Positions 55,054-64,000 of a DNA stretch of 64,000 bases are shown here, piece by piece. Every line of letters starts with the position of its first letter. Position 1 is the first letter of the stretch. The position numbers and the translations under genes were made by a program. The stretch spans positions 124,001 through 188,000 of the forward strand of contig NZ_JAKRFD010000002.1 in NCBI RefSeq assembly GCF_022348185.1, in the 5' to 3' direction. The stretch is from Epibacterium sp. Ofav1-8. Lineage in GTDB: Bacteria; Pseudomonadota; Alphaproteobacteria; Rhodobacterales; Rhodobacteraceae. The notes under the pieces are model-generated. The model saw only the letters and a program-made list of their open reading frames with translations. It ran no database searches and was not told the origin of the DNA.

Positions 55054-56346
55054 TTAGGCCAGTGTACCCTCTGCCGTCAGGGTCGACTTGCCGCCAAGAT
55101 AGGGCGCCAGCGCCGCGGGCAGTTTGACCGAGCCATCGGCCTGCTGGCCGTTTTCCAGCACCGCAATGAGGCAACGCCCGACCGCAAGGCCAGAGCCATT
55201 CAGCGTGTGCAAAAACTCAGGCTTGCCGCCATCGGCGGGCTTGAAGCGCGCGTTCATGCGGCGGGCCTGGAAGTCACCGGTGGTCGAGACCGAAGAAATC
55301 TCGCGATAGGTGTTCTGGCCGGGCACCCAGGCTTCGATGTCGAAAGTGCGGCGCGCGCCAAAGCCCATATCGCCGGTACAGAGCACCACGGTGCGATAGG
55401 GGATGCCGAGTTTCTCGAGGATGCCTTCGGCACAGCCCAACATGCGCTTTTGCTCATCGTCAGAGGTGTCCGGATGCACGATCGACACCATCTCGACCTT
55501 TTCGAACTGGTGCTGACGCAGCATGCCGGAGGTGTCCTTGCCGGCCGATCCGGCTTCCGACCGGAAACACAGCGTATGCGCGGTATAGCGGATCGGCAGC
55601 GCGCTTTCGTCGATGACGTCACCGGCAGCCGAGTAGGTCAGCGGCACCTCGGAGGTGGGCACCAGCCACCAGCCGTTGGTGGTCTGATAGCTGTCGTCAC
55701 CGAATTTCGGCAGTTTATCTGTGCCATACATCGCCTCGTCCCGCACCAATACGGGCGAGTTCACCTCGGTGAGGCCGTTTTCGTCCACATGGGTGTCGAC
55801 CATGAATTGCGCCAATGCGCGGTGGATGCGGGCCACGGCACCTTTGAGCACCACAAAACGCGCGCCGGAGATCTTGGCGGCGGTCTCGAAATCCATCGCC
55901 TTGGCGACGCCTGCGATCTCGAAATGCTCCTTGGGTTCAAAATCGAACGCAGGCACATCGCCCCAGCGCTTCACCTCGACATTGTCGTCCTCGTCTGCGC
56001 CTTCGGGCACGTCCTCGGCCGGGCTGTTGGGGATGCGCGCCAGCATATCGGTGAGCTTGGCGTCCAGCTCCTTGGCCTCGGCCTGCATGGTGGCGACTTC
56101 GGCCTTTTTGTCGGCCACCTCGGCCCGCAGGCGTTCAAACTCCGCTTCATCGCCTTTGGCCTTTGCGGCGCCGATCGCTTTGGCGGCTTTGTTCTGATCG
56201 GCCTGCGCGGTTTCCGCCGCGAGGATCTTGGCGCGACGGGCCTCGTCCAGCTCCAGCACCTGAGAGGACAGGGCAGACTCTCCACGACGGGCCAGGGCGG
56301 CGTCAAATGCGGCCGGGTTCTCGCGGATTGCACGGATGTCATGCAT
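55054..56346 (-). CDS. serS: Seryl-tRNA synthetase
   Basis: A 430-residue class II synthetase. The N-terminal coiled-coil arm that contacts tRNA(Ser) spans about residues 30-105 ([20 protein letters not shown]). Class II motifs follow, with [29 protein letters not shown] (motif 2) and [20 protein letters not shown] (motif 3). Length is normal. It is divergent from yajC, with 255 bases between them. Confidence 0.96.
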   Translation of the reverse strand: MHDIRAIRENPAAFDAALARRGESALSSQVLELDEARRAKILAAETAQADQNKAAKAIGAAKAKGDEAEFERLRAEVADKKAEVATMQAEAKELDAKLTDMLARIPNSPAEDVPEGADEDDNVEVKRWGDVPAFDFEPKEHFEIAGVAKAMDFETAAKISGARFVVLKGAVARIHRALAQFMVDTHVDENGLTEVNSPVLVRDEAMYGTDKLPKFGDDSYQTTNGWWLVPTSEVPLTYSAAGDVIDESALPIRYTAHTLCFRSEAGSAGKDTSGMLRQHQFEKVEMVSIVHPDTSDDEQKRMLGCAEGILEKLGIPYRTVVLCTGDMGFGARRTFDIEAWVPGQNTYREISSVSTTGDFQARRMNARFKPADGGKPEFLHTLNGSGLAVGRCLIAVLENGQQADGSVKLPAALAPYLGGKSTLTAEGTLA

Positions 56347-56601
56347 GGGTCTGCTCCTATGATGCAGTTTGAATCAGTGCCGTTAGCTATGCCCGAGCAG
56401 GGGGAGAAGGGGAAGGGGGCAGCGCCCGGCAAGGGGGTCTTGTAGCCGCAGCTGTGGCATTGAGGCGCGAAAAGCGTGCTTTGCGTGATGAAAGCCCGCC
56501 GGATCGCGTCCTCCGCGCCTTGCAATGCCCCAATGCACCGCATAGGTTCCACGCAAAATCCGGGCGCTGACGCGACCCCCAAAGACAGAAGGAAATACCC
56601 C

Positions 56602-56886
56602 ATGGAAGGTGGCGCAATCGCCCAGTTTATCCCGCTGATCCTGATCTTTGCGATCATGTACTTCCTGCTCATCCGTCCGCAGCAGAAGAAGATGAAGCAG
56701 CATCAGAATATGGTCGAGGCCCTGCGCCGTGGCGATCAGGTCGTCACCCAGGGCGGCGTGATCGGCAAGGTGGCCAAGGTCAAGGAAGATGGCGAAATCG
56801 AGGTCGAGATCGCCGAGGGTGTCAAGGTTCGCGTGGTCAAATCCACCATCGCGCAGGTGCTGAACAAGACCGAGCCCGCATCCTGA
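56602..56886 (+). CDS. yajC: Preprotein translocase subunit YajC
   Basis: A 94-residue protein with one membrane helix (FIPLILIFAIMYFLLIRPQQ) and the basic loop KKMKQHQNMVEALRRGDQVV. It is part of SecDF-YajC. AGAAGGA lies 8 bases upstream of the start. It is followed by secD after 34 bases. Confidence 0.95.
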   Translation: MEGGAIAQFIPLILIFAIMYFLLIRPQQKKMKQHQNMVEALRRGDQVVTQGGVIGKVAKVKEDGEIEVEIAEGVKVRVVKSTIAQVLNKTEPAS

Positions 56887-56920
56887 GCCTCGCCTCGCAC
56901 GCTACTGAAAAGGCAGGGTA

Positions 56921-58585
56921 ATGCTGCAAATCGATACCTGGAAGAGGGTGCTCATCTGGCTGGTCTGCGTGGCCGGCCTTTTGGCTGCCCTGCCCAATGC
57001 GTTCTACACCCGTGTGGAACAATCCAATGACGCCTGGGCCGCGATAGAGGTCGAGGGCGAAACGCCTGAACGTCTGGCCGTGGCCGGGCAATGGCCCGAG
57101 TGGATGCCCTCGGGGCTTGTGAACCTCGGTCTCGACCTGCGCGGCGGCGCACATCTGCTGGCCGAAGTACAGGTCAGCGATGTCTATGCCGCACGGATGG
57201 ATGCGCTCTGGCCCGAGGTCCGCAACACCCTGCGCGATGAACGGGGCACCATTGGCACCTTCCGCCGCATCCCCGAGGCGCCAGCGGATCAGATTCGCCT
57301 CCGCCTGTCGGATGCAGCGGGCATGAACCGGGCGCTGGAACTGGTGCGCGGTCTGGCCAATCCGGTGACCTCGCTCACCGGGGCGGGGGCCACCGACATC
57401 ACCGTCAGCGGGCAGGGGGATGTGATCACCATCGCGCTCTCGGATGAGGAAAAACTCGCCTCCGATGATCGTACCGTGCGCCAGTCGCTTGAAATCATCC
57501 GCCGCCGGATTGACGAGGTCGGCACCCGTGAGCCGACCATTCAGCGTCAGGGCAGCGACCGGATCCTCATCCAGGTGCCGGGCATCGGGTCCGCGGCCGA
57601 GCTGAAAGAGATCATCGGCACCACTGCGCAGTTGACCTTCAATCCGGTGGTCAGCCGTGGCTCTGACCCCGACGAGGCGGCCGGTATTGGCAACAAGGTG
57701 ATTCCGTCGATCGACGAGCCGGGCACCTACTACACGGTGGAATCCGCGCCTGTGGTCACCGGCGAGGAACTGGTCGACGCACAGCCCGCCTTTGACCAGA
57801 ACGGCCAGCCTGCGGTCAATTTCCGCTTCAACACCGCCGGTGCGCGTAAATTCGGCGACTATACCGCCCAGAACATCGGCGCGCCCTTTGCCATTGTCCT
57901 CGATGACGAGGTGATCTCCGCCCCGGTGATCCGCTCTCACATCCCCGGTGGCTCCGGCATCATCACCGGCAACTTCACCGTGGAGGACAGCACCCAGCTG
58001 GCGGTCCTGCTGCGCGCCGGTGCGCTGCCGGCGGAGTTGCAGTTCCTCGAAGAGCGCACCATCGGCCCGGAGCTTGGCCAGGACAGCATTGATGCCGGCA
58101 AGGTGGCCACGGTTGTCGCCTTTGCGGGCGTGCTGGTGTTCATGGTGCTGAGCTATGGGATGTTTGGTGTCTTTGCCAATGTGGCGCTGATCCTGAACAT
58201 CGCCCTGATCTTTGGCGCGCTGAGCCTGATCGGCGGCACGCTGACCCTGCCGGGGATTGCCGGTATCGTTCTGACGGTGGGTATGGCGGTGGATGCCAAC
58301 GTGCTGATCTTCGAGCGGATCCGCGAAGAGCTGAAGGCAGGGCGGGGACCCGCCAAGGCCATCGACGAGGGCTATTCCAAGGCGCTCTCGGCGATCGTGG
58401 ATGCCAATATCACCACCTTCATCACCGCCGTGATCCTCTTTGCCATGGGCTCCGGCCCGGTGCGTGGCTTTGCCATTACCCTTGGCCTCGGCATTCTGAC
58501 CTCGGTATTCACCGCGATTTTCGTCACCCGGCTGATCATCGTGATGTGGTTCGAACGTCGCCGTCCCAAAACCATCGAGGTGTAA
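56921..58585 (+). CDS. secD: Protein translocase subunit SecD
   Basis: A 554-residue translocase subunit that uses the proton gradient to pull proteins through SecYEG. An N-terminal helix, the strand LGLDLRGGAHLLAEVQ, a periplasmic domain and a C-terminal six-helix SecD/SecF fold (VATVVAFAGVLVFMVLSYGM; MAVDANVLIFERIREEL) are all present. It lies between yajC and secF, 3 bases apart from the latter. Confidence 0.97.
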   Translation: MLQIDTWKRVLIWLVCVAGLLAALPNAFYTRVEQSNDAWAAIEVEGETPERLAVAGQWPEWMPSGLVNLGLDLRGGAHLLAEVQVSDVYAARMDALWPEVRNTLRDERGTIGTFRRIPEAPADQIRLRLSDAAGMNRALELVRGLANPVTSLTGAGATDITVSGQGDVITIALSDEEKLASDDRTVRQSLEIIRRRIDEVGTREPTIQRQGSDRILIQVPGIGSAAELKEIIGTTAQLTFNPVVSRGSDPDEAAGIGNKVIPSIDEPGTYYTVESAPVVTGEELVDAQPAFDQNGQPAVNFRFNTAGARKFGDYTAQNIGAPFAIVLDDEVISAPVIRSHIPGGSGIITGNFTVEDSTQLAVLLRAGALPAELQFLEERTIGPELGQDSIDAGKVATVVAFAGVLVFMVLSYGMFGVFANVALILNIALIFGALSLIGGTLTLPGIAGIVLTVGMAVDANVLIFERIREELKAGRGPAKAIDEGYSKALSAIVDANITTFITAVILFAMGSGPVRGFAITLGLGILTSVFTAIFVTRLIIVMWFERRRPKTIEV

Positions 58586-58588
58586 CCG

Positions 58589-59557
58589 ATGCGCTTGAAA
58601 CTGGTACCCGAAGGGACCTCCTTTGATTTCTTCAGGCTGTGGAAAGTCTGGCTCGGCATCTCTGCATTGATGGTGGTGATCGGCTTTGCCTCCTTTGCAC
58701 TGCAGGGGCTGAACTTCGGCATCGACTTCCGGGGCGGCACCACGATCCGCACCGAGGCGACGCAGGATCTCGATATCGGGGTCTACCGCGATGCCATTGC
58801 CCCGCTGGAGCTGGGCGACATCAGCATCACCGAGGTGTTCGACCCGACCTTTGACGAAGACCAGCACGTGGCGATGATCCGTATCGAGGCGCAGGAGGAT
58901 GGCGAAGCCCTGTCCAGCGCCGTGATTGCGGATGTGCAGGCGGCGCTCGATGCGGTTGCGCCCGGGATCAAGTTCATCTCGGTTGAAAGCGTCGGCCCCA
59001 AGGTCTCGGGAGAGCTGGTGCAGACCGCGGTCATTGCGGTGGCGCTGGCGATCGGCGCGGTGCTGATCTACATCTGGCTGCGGTTCGAATGGCAGTTCGC
59101 CCTTGGTGCTGTGGCCGCACTGGTACACGACGTGATCCTGACCATCGGTGTCTTCTCCGAATTGCAGATCAAGTTCGACCTCGCGATCATCGCGGCCCTT
59201 CTGACCATCGTCGGCTATTCGCTGAACGATACCGTGGTGGTGTTTGACCGGGTGCGGGAGAACCTGCGCCGCTACAAGCAAAAGCCACTGGCCGAGGTCC
59301 TGAACATCTCGATCAACGAGACCCTGAGCCGGACCATGATGACCTCTGTGACAACGCTGCTGGCGCTGATCTCGCTCTATGTTCTGGGCGGCGACGTGAT
59401 CCGCGGGTTTGTCTTTGCGATGATCTGGGGCGTTGTGGTCGGGACCTATTCGTCGATCTTCGTGGCCTCCACCATCCTGTTGTGGCTTGGGGTGAAGCGC
59501 GACTGGACCAAGAACAACGACACCACCGGCAATCAATTCGCCAATATCGACGCCTGA
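58589..59557 (+). CDS. secF: Protein translocase subunit SecF
   Basis: A 322-residue partner of SecD. FGIDFRGGTTIRTEA marks the periplasmic start and VGYSLNDTVVVFDRVRENLR the conserved membrane segment. Start ATG 58589 is 3 bases after the secD stop, so the two are coupled. A terminator follows. Confidence 0.97.
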   Translation: MRLKLVPEGTSFDFFRLWKVWLGISALMVVIGFASFALQGLNFGIDFRGGTTIRTEATQDLDIGVYRDAIAPLELGDISITEVFDPTFDEDQHVAMIRIEAQEDGEALSSAVIADVQAALDAVAPGIKFISVESVGPKVSGELVQTAVIAVALAIGAVLIYIWLRFEWQFALGAVAALVHDVILTIGVFSELQIKFDLAIIAALLTIVGYSLNDTVVVFDRVRENLRRYKQKPLAEVLNISINETLSRTMMTSVTTLLALISLYVLGGDVIRGFVFAMIWGVVVGTYSSIFVASTILLWLGVKRDWTKNNDTTGNQFANIDA

Positions 59558-59577
59558 TTGGGCCTCATGCGACAGAG

Positions 59578-59607
59578 ACAGCCGCGGCCTGGTGCTGCGG
59601 CTGTTTG
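59578..59607 (+). terminator. Terminator after yajC-secDF
   Basis: ACAGCCGC (59578-59585) and GCGGCTGT (59597-59604) form a perfect 8-bp stem with an 11-base loop, then TT. The T-run is short. Confidence 0.55.
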
Positions 59608-59626
59608 CGTTCTGGGGTATGAGAGG

Positions 59627-59672
59627 GTTTCATCTTTTCCCAAAAAACTTGGAGCGCGAGGCAGAGCCTCGC
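59627..59672. repeat. Dispersed intergenic element, copy 2
   Basis: GTTTCATCTTTTCCCAAA (59627-59644) matches copy 1 at 30202-30219 exactly. It is followed 11 bases later by the hairpin GCGAGGC-AGA-GCCTCGC (59656-59672). It lies between secF and the Mth938-type gene. Confidence 0.65.
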
Positions 59673-59745
59673 ATCCGCACTTGCCGGTTTCAGCGCCGTG
59701 GCCGGCGTGGTATTCACCTCGGTAAACCTCAGCAAGGAGTCTCCC

Positions 59746-60099
59746 ATGCGCCTCAATGAAGTGGTCTATTCCGACGCCGTTCCGATCGACGGGTATGGTC
59801 CCGGCTTCTTTCGTGTCGGTGGTGAGGTCAGGGACGGCGCCATCCTGACCGGGGCCAAGGGCACCTCCAGCTGGGGCGGGTTCACGGATCAAGCGCCCTT
59901 GCTGGCGTTGGTTGGCGAGGTGGATGTGCTGTTCATCGGCACCGGCGCGGAAATTGCGCATATTCCCGGCGATCTGCGTCAGGTGCTGGAAGAGGCGGGA
60001 TTGGGCGTCGAGGTGATGAACTCCCCCGCTGCCTGCCGTACCTATAATGTGCTGTTGTCCGAAGGCCGCCGCATTGCGCTGGCAGCGCTGCCGGTTTGA
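59746..60099 (+). CDS. Mth938-domain-containing protein
   Basis: A 117-residue protein of the Mth938/NDUFAF3-like family (GYGPGFFRVGGEVRDGAILT, then VLFIGTGAEIAHIP, GVEVMNSPAACRTYNVLLSE). Eukaryotic relatives assist respiratory complex I assembly; the bacterial role is unknown. AAGGAG lies 7 bases before ATG 59746. It sits between secDF and ccmA. Confidence 0.88.
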   Translation: MRLNEVVYSDAVPIDGYGPGFFRVGGEVRDGAILTGAKGTSSWGGFTDQAPLLALVGEVDVLFIGTGAEIAHIPGDLRQVLEEAGLGVEVMNSPAACRTYNVLLSEGRRIALAALPV

Positions 60100-60186
60100 T
60101 CTGGCGCAAGGCGGTACGGGTCGATCACTGCTTTTGCTGAGCCGTGATAAGGCGTTGGGCCAGAAGAACAATACATCGGAACAAAC

Positions 60187-60801
60187 ATGATTGAGGTCAG
60201 GGATCTGGGCGTAAGCCGGGGCGGGATGCCGGTGCTATCTGGGGTGCAATTCACGCTTTCGCCGGGCGAGGCGCTGGTGTTGCGCGGTCCCAACGGGATT
60301 GGCAAGACCACGCTGTTGCGCACGCTCGCGCGCCTGCAACCCCCCTTGGCGGGTGAGATCCTTGGAGACAGCGAGGACATCGCCTATGCGGCCCATGCGG
60401 ACGGGTTGAAGTTGACGCTGACGGTGGATGAAAACCTCGCCTTCTGGGCGCGGGTGTTTGGGGGCGGCGACCCTGACGCTGCGATCGCGGCTTTTGATCT
60501 GGCCACGCTGCGGGACCGTCCGGCCGGGGGGCTGTCGGCGGGGCAAAAGCGCCGCCTGTCTCTGGCGCGGCTGATGGTCACGGGGCGGCGGCTGTGGATT
60601 TTGGATGAACCCACCGTCAGTTTGGATGCAGCCTCCGTTCAGCTGTTTGCCGCGACCATTCGCACCCATCTGGCGGCGGGCGGAGCGGCGATCATGGCGA
60701 CCCATATCGACCTCGGGATCGAGGGGCGTGTTCTGGACCTTGCCCCGTTCAAGGCAAAGCTTCCGGCCTTTGATGCAGATGACGCGGGGGGCTTCTTGTG
60801 A
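60187..60801 (+). CDS. ccmA: Heme exporter ATP-binding subunit CcmA
   Basis: A 204-residue ABC ATPase of the cytochrome c maturation system. Walker A is GPNGIGKTT, the signature is [13 protein letters not shown], and Walker B is [12 protein letters not shown]. With CcmB it drives release of holo-CcmE. It overlaps ccmB by 4 bases, with which it forms one operon. Confidence 0.96.
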   Translation: MIEVRDLGVSRGGMPVLSGVQFTLSPGEALVLRGPNGIGKTTLLRTLARLQPPLAGEILGDSEDIAYAAHADGLKLTLTVDENLAFWARVFGGGDPDAAIAAFDLATLRDRPAGGLSAGQKRRLSLARLMVTGRRLWILDEPTVSLDAASVQLFAATIRTHLAAGGAAIMATHIDLGIEGRVLDLAPFKAKLPAFDADDAGGFL

Positions 60802-61454
60802 TCGCGCTGCTGGTTCGGGATTTGCGGCTGGCCTTTCGCGCCGGGGGCGGCTTTGGCTTGGGTCTTGCGTTCTTTTTGATCGTGACGGTGATGGTGCCGT
60901 TCTCGGTCGGGCCGAACTCTGACACGCTGTCGCTGATTGCGCCGGGGATTCTGTGGCTTGGAGCCTTGTTGGCGTGCCTGTTGTCGCTGGATCGCCTCCT
61001 GGCGCTGGATTGGGAGGATGGCTCGCTCGATTTGCTGGCCACTGCACCCCTGCCGCTCGAAGGCGTGTTGAGCGTCAAGGCGCTGGCGCATTGGCTGACC
61101 ACCGGGCTGCCGTTGGTTCTGGCCGCGCCTGTGCTGGGCGTGCTGTTGAACCTGCCTGCTGGCGGCTACCTCTGGATCACGCTGTCGCTTTTGATTGGCA
61201 CCCCGGCCCTGTCGGTGGTTGGCACCTTTGGCGCGGCGCTGACCGTGGGGCTGAAACGTGGCGGATTGCTGTTGTCGCTATTGGTGATGCCGCTTTATGT
61301 GCCGACCTTGATTTTTGGCGCCGAAGTCGCCCGCCGGGGGGCCACAGGTATGAGCGTGGAAACGCCCCTGTTGATGTTGGCCGGGATTACCCTTGGCACC
61401 ATCGCCCTTTTGCCCTTTGCCTCCGCTGCTGTGCTGCGCGTCAATTTGCGCTGA
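60798..61454 (+). CDS. ccmB: Heme exporter permease CcmB
   Basis: A 218-residue membrane protein with six hydrophobic helices and the CcmB landmarks [20 protein letters not shown] and [20 protein letters not shown]. The start overlaps the ccmA stop (GTGA). It is the channel partner of CcmA and is followed by ccmC after 44 bases. Confidence 0.96.
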   Translation: MIALLVRDLRLAFRAGGGFGLGLAFFLIVTVMVPFSVGPNSDTLSLIAPGILWLGALLACLLSLDRLLALDWEDGSLDLLATAPLPLEGVLSVKALAHWLTTGLPLVLAAPVLGVLLNLPAGGYLWITLSLLIGTPALSVVGTFGAALTVGLKRGGLLLSLLVMPLYVPTLIFGAEVARRGATGMSVETPLLMLAGITLGTIALLPFASAAVLRVNLR

Positions 61455-61498
61455 TGGCGGTGATTGTGATGACCGCAAACAAGAGCTAGATAGCCACC

Positions 61499-62233
61499 AT
61501 GTCGATCTGGGAATATGCCAATCCGAAGAAGTTCCTGCGCACCAGCGCGCGCGTGTTGCCAGCCCTCTGGGTGGCAGCGGGCGCCTGTATTGTGGGCGGG
61601 TTGATCTGGGGTTTTTTCTTCACGCCGGATGACTACCGGCAGGGCTCTACCGTCAAGATCATCTACCTGCATGTGCCCGCCGCGCTGATGGCGATCAATG
61701 CATGGTTCATGATGCTGGTGGCCTCGCTGATCTGGGTGATCCGCCGTCATCATGTGAGCGCGCTGGCCGCCAAGGCCGCTGCGCCCGTGGGCGTGGTGAT
61801 GACGCTGATTGCGCTGATCACCGGCGCGATCTGGGGCCAGCCGATGTGGGGCACCTGGTGGGCGTGGGATCCGCGGCTTACCTCGTTCCTCGTGCTGTTC
61901 CTGTTCTACCTTGGCTATATCGCGCTGTGGGAGGCGATTGATAATCCCGATACCGCCGCGGATCTGACCTCGATCCTCTGCCTGGTGGGGTCGGTCTTTG
62001 CTGTCCTGTCGCGTTATGCGGTCAATTTCTGGAACCAGGGCCTGCATCAGGGGGCATCGCTGTCGCTTGATAAGGAAGAGAACGTCGCGGACGTTTTTGC
62101 CTTTCCGCTTTATGCCTGCATGGCCGGGTTTGGCTTGTTGTTTATAGCGCTGGTGCTCTATCGCACCGGCACCGAGATTCGTGCGCGCCGGATGTCTGCA
62201 CTGATCGCGCGGGAAAGGATGATGGATGCCTGA
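61499..62233 (+). CDS. ccmC: Heme-handling protein CcmC
   Basis: A 244-residue membrane protein with six helices and the tryptophan-rich heme motif WGQPMWGTWWAWDPRLTS. The flanking histidines (LHVPAALMAIN; NQGLHQGAS) are present. It loads heme on to CcmE. It overlaps ccmD by 8 bases. Confidence 0.97.
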   Translation: MSIWEYANPKKFLRTSARVLPALWVAAGACIVGGLIWGFFFTPDDYRQGSTVKIIYLHVPAALMAINAWFMMLVASLIWVIRRHHVSALAAKAAAPVGVVMTLIALITGAIWGQPMWGTWWAWDPRLTSFLVLFLFYLGYIALWEAIDNPDTAADLTSILCLVGSVFAVLSRYAVNFWNQGLHQGASLSLDKEENVADVFAFPLYACMAGFGLLFIALVLYRTGTEIRARRMSALIARERMMDA

Positions 62234-62381
62234 TCTGGGGAAATATGCCGACACCGTGCTGTCCGCGTATGGGGTATCGCTGCTGCTGTTGCTGGCGCTC
62301 TTGGTGATGACCTTGATGCGCGGCGCAAAGGTGCGGGCAGACCTGAAACAGGTTGAGGAAAGGATGCGCCAGAATGGCTAA
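62226..62381 (+). CDS. ccmD: Heme exporter protein CcmD
   Basis: A 51-residue single-span membrane protein (MPDLGKYADTVLSAYGVSLL, then a Leu-rich helix and a charged tail). ATG 62226 lies inside the last codons of ccmC, and its stop overlaps the start of ccmG. Such small CcmD proteins help CcmABC release holo-CcmE. It is too short for most gene finders but the position and form are typical. Confidence 0.9.
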   Translation: MPDLGKYADTVLSAYGVSLLLLLALLVMTLMRGAKVRADLKQVEERMRQNG

Positions 62382-62910
62382 AATCTCGCCGATGATGGCT
62401 ATTCCTGTCGTGGTGTTTGCAGCCTTTGTGGGCCTCGCCCTCGTGGGGATGGGACGTGAAGATCCCGAAAGCCTGCCCTCGGCGCGCGAAGGCAAAACCG
62501 CCCCGCCGGTGGCGCTGAGCGTGTTCCCTGGCAAAGAGAGTTTCGACGACGCCACACTGCGCGATGGTGAGGTCAAGCTGGTGAACTATTGGGCCAGCTG
62601 GTGTGGCCCGTGCCGCGCCGAACACCCCAGCCTCACGGCGCTCTCGGAAGAGGGCGTGCCGATTTACGGGGTGAACTACAAGGATCAGCTGGGCAACGCG
62701 CAGAGCTTCCTTGAGGAACTTGGCGACCCTTACGCCGCAGTCGGCCGGGACGAGCAGGGCCGTATGGCGCTGGACTGGGGGCTGTACGGTGTGCCGGAAA
62801 CCTATGTGATTGACGGCGAGGGCACCATCGTAATGCGCTTTGCCGGGCCGATCACCAGCCGGGTGCTGGAAGAGACCATTCGCCCGGCGATGGAAAAGGC
62901 GGCGCAATAG
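62374..62910 (+). CDS. ccmG: Thiol:disulfide interchange protein CcmG (DsbE)
   Basis: A 178-residue membrane-anchored thioredoxin-like reductase. The first helix is MAIPVVVFAAFVGLALVGMG, the redox motif is WASWCGPCRAEHPSL, and the cis-proline strand is YGVPETYVID. It keeps apocytochrome haem-binding cysteines reduced. Its start overlaps ccmD by 8 bases. Confidence 0.95.
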   Translation: MAKISPMMAIPVVVFAAFVGLALVGMGREDPESLPSAREGKTAPPVALSVFPGKESFDDATLRDGEVKLVNYWASWCGPCRAEHPSLTALSEEGVPIYGVNYKDQLGNAQSFLEELGDPYAAVGRDEQGRMALDWGLYGVPETYVIDGEGTIVMRFAGPITSRVLEETIRPAMEKAAQ

Positions 62911-62937
62911 GCGCGGCCCTTCCATCATGGCTGCAAA

Positions 62938-63309
62938 TCAAGAGGTCACGGCCTCTCGCGCGTCATAAGAGGCGCGGGAAGCGCGGATGCCCGGCTGATT
63001 GTGTTCGGCCCATTGCGCCAACTGGCCAATCGCAGCGTGCAGGGAGTGGCCGCGCGCGGTCAGGCTGTATTCCACCTGCGGCGGGGACAGGTCCAGAACC
63101 TGACGCGCGACCAGCCCGTCGCGTTCCAGATTGCGCAGCGTCACCGACAGCATGCGTTGCGAGATCGCATCAATAACCCTGCGCAAGGCATTGAAACGAC
63201 ACGGGCCTTTGGACAGTTCAAGGATGACCAGAACGGACCATGCATCTCCGATGCGGTCCAGCACATCCCGGACGGCGCAATCGTAGTCCACAGCGCGACG
63301 ACGTCCCAT
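62938..63309 (-). CDS. HxlR-family transcriptional regulator
   Basis: A 123-residue winged-helix regulator of the HxlR (DUF24) type. CAVRDVLDRIGDAWSVLVIL, then FNALRRVIDAISQRMLSVTLRNLERDGL, are family features. One cysteine near residue 11 (YDCAVRD) is at the position used for redox or electrophile sensing in some members. AAAGGA lies 7 bases before the ATG. It is divergent from the oxidoreductase gene and probably controls it. Confidence 0.9.
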   Translation of the reverse strand: MGRRRAVDYDCAVRDVLDRIGDAWSVLVILELSKGPCRFNALRRVIDAISQRMLSVTLRNLERDGLVARQVLDLSPPQVEYSLTARGHSLHAAIGQLAQWAEHNQPGIRASRASYDAREAVTS

Positions 63310-63324
63310 GGCGGTTCCTTTCAG

Positions 63325-63397
63325 GTAACTATGTGCCCAAAACATGCGTATTCCGGGCGCGGTTCTCTGCACTTAGGTAGTTCTTATCAGTAACTAT
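63325..63397. promoter_or_regulatory. Candidate HxlR operator sites
   Basis: GTAACTAT occurs twice, at 63325-63332 and 63390-63397. The second copy also pairs with TAGTT (63378-63382) as an inverted repeat of TAGTT and AACTA with a 9-base spacer. The sites flank the short divergent promoter region between the regulator and the oxidoreductase. Confidence 0.5.
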
Positions 63398-63414
63398 CAA
63401 TTTGGAGAGACCAG

Positions 63415-64000
63415 ATGAAGCTCTTTGTTCTAGGCGGCACCGGCATGATCGGCAGCCGGATCGTAACCGAAGCCCTGTCGCGCGGTCACGATGTCACCAT
63501 CGGCAGCCGCAGCCCCGAGACCTCAGCCCTCCGGGACGGTGTCACCGCCGTGCAGGTGGCGCTGGAGGATACCGCGGCGCTTGCGGCGCAGGCGGAGGCT
63601 GCGGATGTGACCATTACCGCCGTCAGCCCGCGCAGCACCGGCGATGCGATCGCGGAATCCAACGCCTATGCGGATGCTCTGATTGCGGCGCTGGGGCAGA
63701 ACCGTGTCGTGGTCGTGGGCGGAGCCGGATCGCTCAACCTGCCCGACGGAAGCCCGGTGGCGGATGTGGTGCCAGAGGCCTACCGCAGCGAAGCGCAGGG
63801 CATGCGCCAGGCCTATGAAAAGATCGCTGCCAGCGATCTGAACTACACGGTGATGGCACCGGCCGGGCTGATCGAACCCGGTGAACGCACCGGCACATTC
63901 CGCCTTGGTGGCCGGCAGTTCATGACGGACGAAGAGGGCAACAGCCGTATTTCGGCAGAGGATTTTGCCGTGGCCCTGCTGGATGAGGTCGAAACCCCGC
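63415..64000 (+). CDS. NAD(P)-binding oxidoreductase, NmrA/SDR-atypical type (partial at 3' end)
   Basis: The frame is open from ATG 63415 to the window edge (195 residues). GGTGMIGSRIVTEAL is the dinucleotide-binding glycine motif, and VVVVGGAGSLNLPDGS a second conserved strand. This family of atypical short-chain reductases is often paired with HxlR regulators and responds to electrophile or quinone stress. GGAGAG lies 6 bases upstream. The C-terminus is outside the window. Confidence 0.85.
   Translation, partial: MKLFVLGGTGMIGSRIVTEALSRGHDVTIGSRSPETSALRDGVTAVQVALEDTAALAAQAEAADVTITAVSPRSTGDAIAESNAYADALIAALGQNRVVVVGGAGSLNLPDGSPVADVVPEAYRSEAQGMRQAYEKIAASDLNYTVMAPAGLIEPGERTGTFRLGGRQFMTDEEGNSRISAEDFAVALLDEVETP

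Overview
This window is GC-rich and densely coded. It looks like a chromosomal segment of a marine alphaproteobacterium of the Rhodobacterales (Roseobacter-type). The support is indirect: heterotetrameric sarcosine oxidase, a reductive pyrimidine pathway with a RutR site, Zn-lid adenylate kinase, soluble PAS chemoreceptors, an RTX/Hint secreted protein and the yajC-secDF-ccm gene order. No tRNA, rRNA, CRISPR array or complete mobile element was seen.

1-9.6 kb: reductive pyrimidine catabolism. The tail of preT and preA (reduction of uracil/thymine), a divergent rutR-type regulator with a perfect RutR operator, an M20 amidohydrolase (N-carbamoyl-beta-alanine step) and dihydropyrimidinase are followed by a four-gene ABC importer whose binding protein is NMT1/THI5-like and which probably imports the substrate. 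9.7-15 kb: an iron-sulfur gene split by an in-frame TGA, a flavin reductase, an acs-adk pair overlapping by ATGA (AMP production and AMP recycling in one transcript) and an ETHE1-like persulfide dioxygenase. 15-24 kb: a NIDO/RTX/Hint secreted protein, two related soluble PAS chemoreceptors on either side of an AraC-type regulator, and gene-poor spacers.

23.6-28 kb: an integrase remnant just upstream of dusA, a recognised integration hot spot, then a PhyH-like oxygenase overlapping dusA, and on the other strand ccmI-ruvX-DUF1289. 28-34 kb: the soxB-(63-aa membrane protein)-soxD-soxA-soxG operon for sarcosine oxidation. 34-43 kb: two small secreted proteins with a shared C-terminus, Fe/Mn superoxide dismutase, a host-attachment-family pair, a LOG-family hydrolase, a LysM protein with a very long acidic/Ala-Pro-Thr region, an Atm1-type ABC exporter and two exported EF-hand proteins built from one repeated unit.

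43-54 kb: an RND efflux pair read leftward with a palindromic operator in its promoter, facing yfgM-like, bamB and der; then marC and a fatty-acid desaturase. 54-64 kb: a helix-hairpin-helix protein with a histone H1-like tail, serS, yajC-secD-secF, a Mth938-type protein, ccmABCDG for cytochrome c maturation, and a divergent HxlR regulator/NAD(P)-binding oxidoreductase pair that runs off the end. Rho-independent terminators punctuate many of these units, and one 18-nt intergenic sequence followed by a hairpin occurs twice.

Most of the window is ordinary conserved metabolism. The less ordinary points are the acs-adk cassette, the interrupted ferredoxin gene, the dusA integrase scar, the H1-tailed helix-hairpin-helix protein, the repeated EF-hand units and several unassigned palindromic operators.
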